Below are positions 42,801 through 52,180 of a stretch of 64,000 nucleotides of DNA, piece by piece; position 1 is the stretch's first letter, and the number at the start of each line of letters is the position of its first letter. The position numbers and the translations under genes were made by a program. This DNA comes from Caproicibacter sp002399225 (lineage in GTDB: Bacteria; Bacillota; Clostridia; Oscillospirales; Acutalibacteraceae), in assembly GCA_036756705.1 (NCBI GenBank), contig DAIOKN010000009.1:19785-83784 (forward strand), written 5' to 3'. The notes beneath the pieces are model-generated. The model saw nothing but the letters and a program-made list of their open reading frames with translations. It did no database searches and was not told the origin of the DNA.

Positions 42801-43883
42801 ATGAAAAAATATCGGGTTGGAATTATTGGCTGCACCGGCATGGTCGGGCAGCGTTTCGCCCAGCTTTTGGAAAACCATCCCTGGTTTTCCGTGACGGCCT
42901 TAGCCGCCAGTAAACGCTCGGCCGGAAAAACTTACCGGGAAGCGGTTTCAGATCGTTGGCTGATGCCGACCCCGATCCCGAAATGTATGGAAAGTCTGAT
43001 TGTCTTGGATGCGGAAAAGGACAGAGATAAAATTGTCTCGATGGTCGATTTTGTCTTCTGCGCGGTAAATCTGGAAAAGCAAAAGACCCGGGATCTGGAA
43101 GAGCTTTATGCAAAATCGGAATGTCCGGTCATTTCAAACAACAGCGCAAGCCGCCTGATCCCAGACGTCCCGATGCTGATCCCGGAAATTAATCCGGAGC
43201 ATGCACAGATCATTCCCTTTCAGAGGAAGCGGCTTGGCACCCGCCGCGGTTTTATCGCCGTTAAGCCGAATTGTTCCCTTCAAACTTATGTTCCGGCAGT
43301 CACTCCGCTTCTGGATTTGAACGTAACCAGAATTCTGGCTTGCACTTATCAGGCAATTTCCGGGGCAGGAAAGACTTTCGCAACTTGGCCGGAAATGACC
43401 GACAATGTCATCCCCTTTATCGGCGGCGAAGAAGGAAAATCCGAAAATGAGCCGATGAAGATCTGGGGTCACATTGAAAACGGTGCGATTGTCAATGCTT
43501 CGGCACCGGATATCACAACACAGTGCTTGCGCGTTCCGGTCAGCGACGGGCACATGGCCGCCGTTTTCCTCTCTTTTGAGAAAAAAATTCCGCTGGATGA
43601 AATTATCGACCGGTGGGAGCATTTCAGCGGTGAGCCTCAGGAACTCTCCCTTCCGAGCGCCCCGAAAAAATTTCTTATCTATTTTAAAGAGGATGACCGG
43701 CCGCAGACGCGCCTCGACCGAAACCTTGAACACGGTATGGCTGTTTCGATTGGACGCCTGCGCCCGGACAGTCAGTATGATGTAAAATTTGTATGTCTAT
43801 CCCACAACACGCTGCGCGGTGCGGCCGGCGGAGGAATCTTAATGGCTGAATATCTCTGCGCCCAAGGATTCATGGACAAATAA
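42801..43883 (+). CDS. asd: Aspartate-semialdehyde dehydrogenase, archaeal/fungal-type
   Basis: Reduces aspartyl phosphate to aspartate semialdehyde. At 360 residues with VGIIGCTGMVGQRF, catalytic Cys in KPNCSLQTYVP, and the long form QAISGAGKTF, it belongs to the archaeal/fungal branch of Asd, unlike the second asd at 53737. It is under the lysine riboswitch with dapA and dapB, so it serves lysine and diaminopimelate synthesis. Confidence 0.93.
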   Translation: MKKYRVGIIGCTGMVGQRFAQLLENHPWFSVTALAASKRSAGKTYREAVSDRWLMPTPIPKCMESLIVLDAEKDRDKIVSMVDFVFCAVNLEKQKTRDLEELYAKSECPVISNNSASRLIPDVPMLIPEINPEHAQIIPFQRKRLGTRRGFIAVKPNCSLQTYVPAVTPLLDLNVTRILACTYQAISGAGKTFATWPEMTDNVIPFIGGEEGKSENEPMKIWGHIENGAIVNASAPDITTQCLRVPVSDGHMAAVFLSFEKKIPLDEIIDRWEHFSGEPQELSLPSAPKKFLIYFKEDDRPQTRLDRNLEHGMAVSIGRLRPDSQYDVKFVCLSHNTLRGAAGGGILMAEYLCAQGFMDK

Positions 43884-43922
43884 AAATTTCGCATTTGACC
43901 ATTCGGAGGTAAAATTGATCTT

Positions 43923-44819
43923 ATGAAAAAACTGATCTTTACCGGATCCGGCGTTGCTTTGGTCACTCCTATGAAGCAAGATGGATCCGTAAACTATGAA
44001 ACGCTGGAACGTCTTGTCGACTTTCATCTTCAAAGCGGAACCGACGCCATCGTCGCCTGCGCCACCACGGGGGAATCGCCAGCCCTCAGCCGGGAGGAAC
44101 ACTGCAAAATCATTGAGTTCATCGCTAAAAAAGTCAAAAAGAAAATCCCGGTTATTGCAAGCTCCGGCAGCAACAACACACAGCAGGCGGTGGAGCTTTC
44201 GCTCGCCATGCAGGAGGCCGGAGCAGACGCTCTGCTTTTGATCACCCCCTACTACAACAAAACATCTCAGGCCGGGTTTGTGAAACATTTTTATTACATT
44301 GCCGATCGAGTCAGCCTGCCCATTCTTCTCTACAACATTCCCTCCCGAACAGGCTGCAACATCAAACCGGAAACCTACCAAAAACTGGCGGAACACCCCA
44401 GAATTGTGGGGACCAAAGAGGCTAACGGCGACCTTGCCGCCTGTGCAAAGACCCTTTCTCTTTGCGGCGATCAGCTCGCCGTGTATTCCGGCGAGGATAA
44501 CCAGACGTTGCCCATCCTCTCTCTGGGCGGCAAGGGAGTCATTTCAGTGTTTGCAAATGTTCTGCCCAAGGTGATGAAACAAATCTGTGCGGATTACTTA
44601 ACCGGAAATGTGGAAGCTTCCCGCAAATCATTTTTAAATTCTCTGGAACTGATGGACGCACTCTTCTGGGATGTCAACCCCATCCCAGTGAAGGCAGCTC
44701 TGGACGAAATGGGGTTTGACTGCGGAGAATGCCGTCTTCCGCTGACCAGCATGAGCGATGAGCTGGCCGGCAAGCTTCACAAGGTTCTGCAAAAATATCA
44801 ACTGGTCCATGAATCATAA
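43923..44819 (+). CDS. dapA: 4-hydroxy-tetrahydrodipicolinate synthase
   Basis: Condenses pyruvate with aspartate semialdehyde. The 298-residue TIM barrel has TTGESPALSREE, PYYNKTSQAG, YNIPSRTG (Tyr and the DHDPS-type Arg) and the Schiff-base Lys in GTKEANGD. GGAGG lies about 13 bases before the ATG, rather far, but no other start fits. Located between asd and dapB, which supports true DapA function. Confidence 0.95.
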   Translation: MKKLIFTGSGVALVTPMKQDGSVNYETLERLVDFHLQSGTDAIVACATTGESPALSREEHCKIIEFIAKKVKKKIPVIASSGSNNTQQAVELSLAMQEAGADALLLITPYYNKTSQAGFVKHFYYIADRVSLPILLYNIPSRTGCNIKPETYQKLAEHPRIVGTKEANGDLAACAKTLSLCGDQLAVYSGEDNQTLPILSLGGKGVISVFANVLPKVMKQICADYLTGNVEASRKSFLNSLELMDALFWDVNPIPVKAALDEMGFDCGECRLPLTSMSDELAGKLHKVLQKYQLVHES

Positions 44820-44847
44820 AAACAGGCAATAAAAAAGGAAGACTGAA

Positions 44848-45600
44848 ATGACAAAAATAATTCTAAGCGGTTGCAATGGTGCAATGGGCAAAGTCACTTC
44901 CCACTGTGTTTCAGAACGAAGTGACTTTGAAATTGTGGCAGGAATCAACCGCCATAAAAGTTCCGGGCAACCCTACCCGGTTTATTCATCGCCTGACGAG
45001 ATCGGCAAAAAGGCCGATGTCTTAATTGATTTTTCAAACCCCACCTTGCTGGATTCCCTTCTGAAATATGGCAAAGAAACAAAAACGCCGCTCGTGCTTT
45101 GCACAACCGGATACAGTGACGAGCAGACTCAGGCTGTGAAAGCCGCCGCCCTGGAGATTCCAATCTTTTACTCCTGCAACATGTCGATGGGGATCAATCT
45201 GCTGCTTGAGCTTGCCAGAAAAGCAGAACGTGTCCTCGGCAATGGATTCGATGTTGAAGTCATCGAAGCGCACCACAACCAGAAAATCGATGCGCCGAGC
45301 GGAACCGCCCTGATGATCGCCAGCGCCGTTGCAGACGAAGCCGGCAGACAAATGGAATATGTTTACGACCGCCATGCAAGAAAAGAAAAACGTACCGCCA
45401 GCGAAATTGGAATTCATTCCATCCGCGGCGGAACCATTGTCGGTGAACACAAAGTTATATTCGCCGGCCCTCATGAAGTCCTTACCATTGCGCACTCCGC
45501 GCAGTCAAAAGAAATCTTTGCCAACGGAGCGCTGAATGCGGCAGAATTTTTACTGGGTCAAGGAAGTGGACTTTACACGATGAAGGATCTCATACAATAA
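44848..45600 (+). CDS. dapB: 4-hydroxy-tetrahydrodipicolinate reductase
   Basis: Reduces HTPA to tetrahydrodipicolinate with NAD(P)H. The 250-residue protein has the Rossmann start ILSGCNGAMGK, DFSNPTLLDSLL, the signature EAHHNQKIDAPSGTA and the C-terminal IHSIRGGTIVGEHKV. Last gene of the riboswitch-controlled operon. Confidence 0.97.
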   Translation: MTKIILSGCNGAMGKVTSHCVSERSDFEIVAGINRHKSSGQPYPVYSSPDEIGKKADVLIDFSNPTLLDSLLKYGKETKTPLVLCTTGYSDEQTQAVKAAALEIPIFYSCNMSMGINLLLELARKAERVLGNGFDVEVIEAHHNQKIDAPSGTALMIASAVADEAGRQMEYVYDRHARKEKRTASEIGIHSIRGGTIVGEHKVIFAGPHEVLTIAHSAQSKEIFANGALNAAEFLLGQGSGLYTMKDLIQ

Positions 45601-45962
45601 GACTCGGGGGAAAGTGGCAGATTTAGGCAGAATCGGAAGTTATTCTGATTCCGTATTTGATTTGCGGCAACTGAATGATTGCTTTTTCTTTCTTTTTGAT
45701 CCTATCGATGACAAGAATTTTAACTTTACATGCGCTGGCTCAAGCTTCATTCTGAGAAATTTAAAATCTTCTACAATTTGAAAGGGTATCAATCCTGCGG
45801 CCAAGAGGCAGGATCGATACCCTTTCTGAAAATTAGGAGAAATTTTTAAAGCGATTTTCCTGCCTTCCATTCAACTGGTAAAAACTTTCAGTGAAGGAAA
45901 AAGAATAGAGGACTTGCCTCATGGCAGAAAAAATCTAAGCTGATTGTTTTATTAGAAAGAAA
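45601..45962. other. Intergenic region between convergent operons
   Basis: A 362-base gap holding the strong hairpin at 45780. A minus-strand open frame at 45640-45870 lacks a ribosome-binding site and any recognisable motif, so I do not call it. Nothing else stands out. Confidence 0.6.
45780..45826. terminator. Long hairpin terminator between convergent operons
   Basis: 45780-45798 pairs with 45808-45826 in 18 of 19 positions (one A-C mismatch), loop of nine bases, with GAAAG/CTTTC ends. Serves dapB and possibly also the minus-strand cluster. Confidence 0.7.
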
Positions 45963-46469
45963 TCAATTTTTCAGGCGCTTCATCGAAACCACATCTTCAA
46001 AAAAAGTCTTGGGATATACTGCGGTAATCACTGCAGTATGGTCGTTACCCTTTGCATTGTTGACCCGGCAAATTGTCCCTTTGCAGAGGACTTTTCCATG
46101 ACGATCCACCATCTCCACTTCCTCCCCTTCTTTTGGAAGAGGAAGGTATTCGAAAGGAAAACTGATGGTGCAGTCACAGTCGCTGTATGTGAAATTCTTT
46201 ACATAAATAGCAAGTCCTGGGCAGGCAGCGACACATTTTCCGCACCCGATGCATTGGTCGACATCCAGCCGGGGAAGATTGGTAATCGGTGTGCCAATAT
46301 GGATTGCATGTTTCGGGCAGGCTGCCTCACATGGATTGCAGGGAATCTCTTCGATGCACTCGATTACTGCGATCGGACCCCGCCGCAACTGTTCCGGCGT
46401 TGGAAAAGCCGGGGACGCGCGGAGTTCTTCCAGAGAAGGAGCTCCCGTAGTTTTCAATTCAGACTTCAT
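45963..46469 (-). CDS. 4Fe-4S dicluster ferredoxin-like subunit of a flavoprotein dehydrogenase
   Basis: A 168-residue electron-transfer subunit. It has two [4Fe-4S] motifs, CNPCEAACP (about residue 44) and CIGCGKCVAACP (about residue 70), then a C-terminal domain rich in beta-strand-like sequence (EMVDRHGKVLCKGTICRV) that I cannot assign. ATG 46469 overlaps the stop of the FAD subunit (ATGA), so the two are translationally coupled. Last gene of the minus-strand dehydrogenase cluster. Confidence 0.82.
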   Translation of the reverse strand: MKSELKTTGAPSLEELRASPAFPTPEQLRRGPIAVIECIEEIPCNPCEAACPKHAIHIGTPITNLPRLDVDQCIGCGKCVAACPGLAIYVKNFTYSDCDCTISFPFEYLPLPKEGEEVEMVDRHGKVLCKGTICRVNNAKGNDHTAVITAVYPKTFFEDVVSMKRLKN

Positions 46470-47566
46470 CGGATCATTTCCGCCCCTTTCTTCAGCATGT
46501 GGTCCTTTGCTTCGCGGCGGCGCTGACCGAAATATCCGCAGCGGAGCGAATTCAAGCTTTCCCAAATTTCAGCAGAACGCCGGGCTGCCTCCTGCTCCGT
46601 CACATACCCCAGCGCTGCGGCGGCATTGATCCCGGCCAGTCGGCCCTCTTCCATAGCCGTGCTCGCTTCTTCCGTGCCGGAAATGTCCCCGGCAATATAA
46701 AGATCCTTTTCCGTGGTCTGCATTTTTTCATTGTGAATGGGAAGATTGCCGCCCAAGGCACCGACATAGTCAAATTTGCAGCCCGCCAGCCATGCCAGCT
46801 CGGTCAGCGGCGTCAGTCCTGTGGCAAGGCAAACCGTATCGCAGGCCAACATTTTTTCCGTGCCGGGAATCTGCTTGAAATTCTCATCTAGGGCGATCAA
46901 TTCGACCCCTTCCACATGATTTGTTCCAAGCGTACGCTTTACCGTGTGGGAAACATAAAATGGCACGCCGGCGCGGCATACTTTCGCCGTATGGACTCCA
47001 TAACCGCCAATTTTAGGTGCCGCTTCCACAATGGCTACCACATCGGCGCCAGCCTGCATCATTTGATAGGAAACGATCACCCCAACATTGCCGGAACCAA
47101 CCATGACGAACCGATGCCCCGGCAAAACGCGATGCACATTTACCATAGTTTGGGCCGCGCCCGCCCCCATCACCCCCGGAATATCCCACCCGGGGAAGGC
47201 GACGGCATTTTCAGTTGCGCCTGTCGCCAAAATGATTTTTTTCGCATGGATGCGGATGGACTCTTTATGATTTTGAATAATCCAGAGATTATGCCCTTGT
47301 TCAATACCGCAGACCTCGCTGTTCAGCCAGACCCTGATGCCAAGCTTTTGGGTCTCCTGCAACAGCTGAGCCCCGATATTGATCCCTCTCGTGCCGGCTT
47401 TATGAGCGCTTGACCCAAAGAACTTATGGATCTGTTTAAAAAGCTGCCCTCCGGGTTTGGCGTTTTCATCGATCAGCAGGACCTTGGTGCCTTTTTGCGC
47501 CGCTTCAATTGCTGCGGAAAGGCCCGCAGGACCGGCACCGACGATTGCAAGCTCCGCTTCATTCAT
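46466..47566 (-). CDS. NAD(P)/FAD-dependent oxidoreductase, HcnB / PDH-alpha-like subunit
   Basis: A 366-residue pyridine-nucleotide-disulfide-type flavoprotein: FAD motif AIVGAGPAGLSAA, GGQLFKQIHKFFGS, second Rossmann VMVGSGNVGVIVSY, and ATGLTPLTEL with the FAD-contact DLYIAGDISGTEEAS. Such proteins are alpha subunits of HcnABC, sarcosine oxidase and anaerobic L-proline or D-hydroxyproline dehydrogenases. GGAGGG lies before ATG 47566. It overlaps the small [2Fe-2S] gene by eight bases. Confidence 0.85.
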   Translation of the reverse strand: MNEAELAIVGAGPAGLSAAIEAAQKGTKVLLIDENAKPGGQLFKQIHKFFGSSAHKAGTRGINIGAQLLQETQKLGIRVWLNSEVCGIEQGHNLWIIQNHKESIRIHAKKIILATGATENAVAFPGWDIPGVMGAGAAQTMVNVHRVLPGHRFVMVGSGNVGVIVSYQMMQAGADVVAIVEAAPKIGGYGVHTAKVCRAGVPFYVSHTVKRTLGTNHVEGVELIALDENFKQIPGTEKMLACDTVCLATGLTPLTELAWLAGCKFDYVGALGGNLPIHNEKMQTTEKDLYIAGDISGTEEASTAMEEGRLAGINAAAALGYVTEQEAARRSAEIWESLNSLRCGYFGQRRREAKDHMLKKGAEMIR

Positions 47567-47888
47567 TTTTCTTTCCCTCCTGCCAGCTGCCGGTGCCCTC
47601 CTGCGTTCTGATCTGCATGCCGTCGTGAACGGGAGTGATGCAGGTACGGACATTCGGCGTGCCGTCCACAATCATGACACAGTCTGTGCAGCGGCCGATC
47701 CCGCAGAAAATGCTGCGCGGCTTATGGTACTTTTTGGTGTAGCGCAAAGTGGAAACGTCGTTTGCGATCAGAGCCGCCGCAACCATATCACCCTCAAACG
47801 CCTGATAAGGCTTGCCATCGAAAAAGATGGTAACCGGTTTGCGGGCCGGACTGTCGCCTAAGATCGGGTGATGCTCAATTCTGTTCAT
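47559..47888 (-). CDS. (2Fe-2S)-binding protein, HcnA-like subunit
   Basis: A 109-residue ferredoxin-fold subunit with the cluster motif CGIGRCTDCVM and a further Cys in VRTCITPV, preceded by DGKPYQAFEGDMVAAALIAND. In related dehydrogenases it is separate (HcnA) or fused to the alpha subunit. ATG 47888 has GGAGGA seven bases upstream. Directly followed by the FAD subunit. Confidence 0.85.
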   Translation of the reverse strand: MNRIEHHPILGDSPARKPVTIFFDGKPYQAFEGDMVAAALIANDVSTLRYTKKYHKPRSIFCGIGRCTDCVMIVDGTPNVRTCITPVHDGMQIRTQEGTGSWQEGKKNE

Positions 47889-47907
47889 GGCTTCGTCCTC
47901 CAAACAC

Positions 47908-48783
47908 TTAAATCTTACCTAATTTTTTCAATTCCTCCGTCAGAGCCGCCACAACGGTATCATCGGCCGGGGCCAGCGGCAGGCGTGGATTCCCAACATG
48001 AAATCCTATTAGATTCATTGCCGCTTTCACTGGAATCGGGTTGGCTGTCATGAACAGGCGCTTGGTGATCCCCATCAGCTTCAGATGCAGATCTTTGGCA
48101 TGGACGACATCGCCCTTTTCATAGCTGTTGATCATGTCGGCCATCTCATTCCCAACCACATGGGAGGCAACACTGACAACACCATAGCCTCCAATTGCCA
48201 GGGTTGGCAATGTCTGGGAATCTTCTCCTGTGTACACCATAAAATCATCGTCCGTGCCGGCGACAATCTGCGCCACCTGCTCCAGATTTCCGGAAGCTTC
48301 TTTGATTCCAGCAATATTTTTGACTTTTGACAAACGGATCGTGGTCTCCGCCGCCATATTAATTCCGGTTCTGCCTGGAATATTGTACATGATGATTGGC
48401 AGAGTTGCTGCTTTTGCCAGCGCAGAAAAATGTAAAAACTGTGACTCCGCATTCGGTTTATTATAGTAAGGTACGACTGCGAGCAGCCCGTCTACGCCGC
48501 AGGCTTCGGCCTGCTTGAGGTTTTCGATGGACGCAGCCGTTGAATTTGTACCGATATTAGCAATCACGGGAATACCGACGTTCTTTTTAATGGCGAGAAA
48601 CATCTGCCGTTTTTCTTCCGCTGTCAGAACAGGGGATTCACCTGTCGTCCCTGCAACCAGCAGAGCAGTTGAACCGTTCTTTTCCAAATATTTTGCAACG
48701 GAAACACATTCATCAAGATCAACTTCGCCCTTCGCATTCATCGGCGTAAGCATTGCGGTGATCAGTCGGCCCCAATTCAGCAT
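47908..48783 (-). CDS. DapA-family lyase/deaminase (second dapA-like gene)
   Basis: A 291-residue DHDPS-family TIM barrel: TTGESPVLTAEE, PYYNKPNAES, YNIPGRTGINM (Tyr and Arg as in DapA), the Schiff-base Lys in GIKEASGN and NPIPVKAAMN. By sequence it could be a true DHDPS, but it sits between subunit genes of an amino-acid dehydrogenase. There a DapA-family enzyme such as 1-pyrroline-4-hydroxy-2-carboxylate deaminase would make metabolic sense. GGAGGA lies seven bases before ATG 48783. Confidence 0.8.
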   Translation of the reverse strand: MLNWGRLITAMLTPMNAKGEVDLDECVSVAKYLEKNGSTALLVAGTTGESPVLTAEEKRQMFLAIKKNVGIPVIANIGTNSTAASIENLKQAEACGVDGLLAVVPYYNKPNAESQFLHFSALAKAATLPIIMYNIPGRTGINMAAETTIRLSKVKNIAGIKEASGNLEQVAQIVAGTDDDFMVYTGEDSQTLPTLAIGGYGVVSVASHVVGNEMADMINSYEKGDVVHAKDLHLKLMGITKRLFMTANPIPVKAAMNLIGFHVGNPRLPLAPADDTVVAALTEELKKLGKI

Positions 48784-48815
48784 TATGAAATCCTCCTTCA
48801 AAAAGATAGCCTTGT

Positions 48816-49118
48816 TTAGGTTCGATTTTTTCCCAGTTCATCTTCGACCCGGCTCATCAGTTCGGACTTTACCGGGCGCACAGGCTGACGATAGGTTGAC
48901 GGCTCAACTTGCGACAGAGGCCGCCCTGTCTTTTCTGCGAGAATACGTTCCACCAAACGGCGGCAGGTCCTTCCCTGGCAAAGCCCCATTCCGGCGCGGG
49001 TGAAACGTTTTAGCTCATTCATCGTCGTTGCGCCGTCATCAATCGCTTTTTCAATTTCAGACCGATAAATTTCCTCACATCTGCAAATGATTTCGTCGTT
49101 TTCTTCCTTATCGCTCAT
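48816..49118 (-). CDS. (2Fe-2S)-binding protein, BFD-like subunit
   Basis: A 100-residue protein with a bacterioferritin-associated-ferredoxin-like [2Fe-2S] domain: CRCEEIYRSEIEKAI and GLCQGRTCRRLVERIL supply the four cysteines (CxC and CxxxxC). Such domains occur as gamma subunits or C-terminal parts of HcnB/PDH-type dehydrogenases. GGAGGTGA precedes the ATG. It lies 32 bases upstream of the DapA-like gene. Confidence 0.83.
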   Translation of the reverse strand: MSDKEENDEIICRCEEIYRSEIEKAIDDGATTMNELKRFTRAGMGLCQGRTCRRLVERILAEKTGRPLSQVEPSTYRQPVRPVKSELMSRVEDELGKNRT

Positions 49119-49188
49119 TTTGGCTCACCTCCTCACTTCATAAATTGAAGTCTGTTTGCCAGCAAAGGACTTTTCGGTAGAAAAGCGG

Positions 49189-50670
49189 TTATGCGTTGCT
49201 TTCCGACGCCTTGGGCAACGGATTCACATCTCCTTCACTGACAAATCTGGAGTCCATTTTAACGTTGCGGGTCAGCATCGACACAATAATGACACATGCG
49301 CTGGAAACGGCCAGCGCCACCAAAGTCGCATTTGGAATAAAGGACAGTTGGGACAAAACAGCTCCGACTACAATGCCGACACGGGCCCCCCATGCGGTGA
49401 CCTTGCTGTTCTTCTTGCTCATCTCGGCGCGCCCTCTATGTTCTTTCCAGACCAGACCGATGATCAGCACCGGAACCAGACCGGAACCGGCCATGGAGTA
49501 AGCGCGGCTGAACAAATCGATGATCGAACTCGCCCAAATTGCACTGCCGCAGGCTACAACACCGACAACCACGGTGACTCTTTTCGCAAGTTTAACCAGC
49601 TGCTCATCCGTTTTGTCCGGTGCAAAAGGCCGGATCAGGTCATTGACGATTAAAACCGCCGCAGAATTTAAATTGGAATCTGCCGACGACATCCCGGCGC
49701 AAAGAATCAGCATGAAAACGCCGCAGGCAATGATCGGCGGGCAGACATGCAGCATAAACCACGGCATGGCACTGTTGGCATCCAGATTCTGATTCATGGA
49801 CATAATAATCAGACCGACGATCGCCGTGCACATCGTCATTATAATACAAATGATGCCGCTGTACAAAAGGCCGTTGCGCGCCCCTTTTGCATCCTTGGTT
49901 GCGTAGCATCTCTGCCAATACTGTTGCGCTACAAGAACGCCAAGCAGACCGGTAACAAATTTATTGATCAAGTCGAAGGTGCTGAACCCCTGAAATGTCA
50001 GCATTTCGCCTTTTCCGACTGCCGTCAGACGGGCCGCCAGAGTGGAAAAATTAAAATTGATTTTACTGAATGCAAAGATATAAAAAGCGACGCCGAAGGT
50101 CAGGCAAATCAGCCCTTGGAAGAAATCCGTCCAAACGACAGAGTAGATGCCGCCGGCCACTGTGTAAATAATGAAGATTGCGGAGAAAATAATAATGATC
50201 AGCGTCGGGTCCATTCCGCTGAACGTTTGGAATACGGCACCGAGCGCTTTGCCCTGGCCACCGCACCAAGCGATCATAATAGATGCCGCCAGCACTCCCA
50301 TCATCGCGCGAGTGATTTTGTCACGGGTAATTAAATCATCAATCATCTCAGGCATGGAATTGTATGTAAATCTTCCTGCCATTCCAGCAAATACCAGAGC
50401 AAACAAGATTTTGGAACCCTGTTCCCCTGCGATAAAAATCAGCTGGGTAATTCCAATTTTATAGGCATACCCGGCATGGCCGATAAAATTTCCGGCGCCC
50501 ATAATGGTCGCAAACTGAGAAAAAAAGATCAGAAACATCGGCATCGTGCCGCCGCCAATCGAATAGGCGGAGAAACTGGTGGTTGCCGCATCTTTGACTT
50601 TGTAGGAAATCCAAAAGAAAATGCCAGCGACTACCGCGGTGATAATCCAGAAAATAATGCCCAAATCCAT
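49189..50670 (-). CDS. Sodium:solute symporter family protein
   Basis: A 493-residue member of the SSS family (PutP/PanF type) with about 13 hydrophobic helices. The pattern FSQFATIMGAGNFIGHAGYAY, GGIYSVVWTDFFQGL and LCAGMSSADSNLNSAAVLIVNDL is typical. Substrate is unknown; by position, the amino or imino acid oxidised by the neighbouring dehydrogenase. ATG 50670 has GGGAGG eight bases upstream and is preferred to the start at 50706. Confidence 0.88.
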   Translation of the reverse strand: MDLGIIFWIITAVVAGIFFWISYKVKDAATTSFSAYSIGGGTMPMFLIFFSQFATIMGAGNFIGHAGYAYKIGITQLIFIAGEQGSKILFALVFAGMAGRFTYNSMPEMIDDLITRDKITRAMMGVLAASIMIAWCGGQGKALGAVFQTFSGMDPTLIIIIFSAIFIIYTVAGGIYSVVWTDFFQGLICLTFGVAFYIFAFSKINFNFSTLAARLTAVGKGEMLTFQGFSTFDLINKFVTGLLGVLVAQQYWQRCYATKDAKGARNGLLYSGIICIIMTMCTAIVGLIIMSMNQNLDANSAMPWFMLHVCPPIIACGVFMLILCAGMSSADSNLNSAAVLIVNDLIRPFAPDKTDEQLVKLAKRVTVVVGVVACGSAIWASSIIDLFSRAYSMAGSGLVPVLIIGLVWKEHRGRAEMSKKNSKVTAWGARVGIVVGAVLSQLSFIPNATLVALAVSSACVIIVSMLTRNVKMDSRFVSEGDVNPLPKASESNA

Positions 50671-50789
50671 AAATATATCCTCCCTCAAATCATGTTGCTT
50701 GGACATATGCGTGTGGTCGTATGATTTATAGCCTTTCCAATTATTTCACTAAAGTTAGGTTACCCATGTAACTGAAAGATAAGAATAAA

Positions 50790-51959
50790 TTATGCGCTGA
50801 ACCTTCTCAAATTCAATTCATCGAAGCGCCGGTCACAGGTCCCGGTCGTAATCAATTCAGCCATATTTTTGCCTGTGATCGGAGCCAGCGCCACCCCGTC
50901 TCCTTCATGGCCCGCACAGATGTAATATCCCGGCAGTTGATCCACTGCGCCGACAATTGGCAGGCCATCCTTTGAAGCCGGCCGGAACCCGGCAATGGTA
51001 CGGATAAGATTAACGGATTTTAAAATTGGGAAATAGTAGCAGGCCTGTTTTACAATATCGGCGATGGCCCGCTGAGACGTCGTTTTGTCGAAACCGGCGG
51101 ATTCCCGCGTGCTTCCAATCAGATAGTTTCCGTCATGCGTCTGCGTGAAGGAAAAGCCGAGTCCAATCGATTTGGCATATTCGCTCCGTTCCGGCGCGAG
51201 TGACGGATCTATCTTGGATGCAATATAAGCTGCCGACCAGACATTGGTTTCCCCCACGGGCGGGACCTGTTCTGTGATGGCCAGCTGGCCCTTTCTCGGC
51301 TCGATCGGAATCTGCAGCCCCGTCAATTTTCCAATTTGGGATGCCCATGCGCCTGCGGCGTTAACAACGCAGTCACATTCCACCTGAATCGCATCCCCTG
51401 CGCAGACCAGCCAGTGATCCCCTTTCTGTTCGACTTTGCTCACCGGAGCGTGCCGAAACACTTTCATGCCGTGTTCCGCGCTGTACCGGAGCAGGGCGCG
51501 CATCAGCCGGAGGGGGTCCACCTGAGAATCCACGCTACTGTAAGTAGACGCATAGATATCCGTGTTGACGTAGGGCTGGCGCTTCCGCAGCTCTTTTTGA
51601 TCCACAATGGATACTTCCAGGCCACAGCTGCGCTGTTTTTGAACATACCGTTCCATGACATCAAGTTCTTTTTTGTTTTGGATGAGGATCATCCCGCCAT
51701 GAGTGGAAAAACCAATGTCATATTGCAGCTCTCGGTTGAGATCCCGATAGAGCGCGAGGCTGTCGATTGCCAGTTTCAGCGTGACGCCCGGTTTTTTTGA
51801 TTGAAGCAAAATCATGTCATCACACGCTCCGGAAGCGCCGTTCCCGATTTCACGCTGTTCCAGCAAAACGACCGTTTTACCAGCTTTGCTCAGGTAGTAG
51901 GCCGTGGAAAGGCCCATTAAGCCGCCGCCTATGATGCAAGCGTCTCCCTTGTAAAGCAA
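50790..51959 (-). CDS. FAD-dependent oxidoreductase, HcnC/SoxB/PDH-beta-like
   Basis: A 389-residue D-amino-acid-oxidase-fold flavoprotein. It has ACIIGGGLMGLSTAYYLSKAG, VNAAGAWASQIGKLTG, and the C-terminal AGFRPASKDGLPIVGAV with CAGHEGDGVALAP. Together with the alpha-type FAD subunit and the Fe-S proteins it would form a heteromeric dehydrogenase. The start is uncertain: TTG 51959 gives the family N-terminus, while ATG 52046 would add 29 unconserved residues. 119 bases before the symporter gene. Confidence 0.83.
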   Translation of the reverse strand: MLYKGDACIIGGGLMGLSTAYYLSKAGKTVVLLEQREIGNGASGACDDMILLQSKKPGVTLKLAIDSLALYRDLNRELQYDIGFSTHGGMILIQNKKELDVMERYVQKQRSCGLEVSIVDQKELRKRQPYVNTDIYASTYSSVDSQVDPLRLMRALLRYSAEHGMKVFRHAPVSKVEQKGDHWLVCAGDAIQVECDCVVNAAGAWASQIGKLTGLQIPIEPRKGQLAITEQVPPVGETNVWSAAYIASKIDPSLAPERSEYAKSIGLGFSFTQTHDGNYLIGSTRESAGFDKTTSQRAIADIVKQACYYFPILKSVNLIRTIAGFRPASKDGLPIVGAVDQLPGYYICAGHEGDGVALAPITGKNMAELITTGTCDRRFDELNLRRFSA

Positions 51960-52180
51960 TTCTTCTTCATCCCTTTCATTTTGCTGCCTACTGCGGCTGG
52001 ACCGGCACTTTTTTAAGTTAGACCGAACCGCCCCCAGCGGACGCATTTACTCTGACAACTCATCCTATGGTAAGCTATATCTTAGGAGGCAACATCTTCC
52101 TTTCTTTTTTTCATTTTAAGACCTATAAATTTGCATTTTTTTAAGGATTTCTTTCATTTTACATCATATAGATTTCAAAA

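Noticed and set aside
45640..45870. A 76-codon minus-strand open frame in the dapB intergenic region
   Set aside because: No Shine-Dalgarno sequence, no motif, and it runs through the terminator hairpin at 45780.
50759..50772. GTTAC-N4-GTAAC palindrome upstream of the symporter gene as an operator
   Set aside because: Only five-base half-sites and no second copy noticed; too weak to report as a site.
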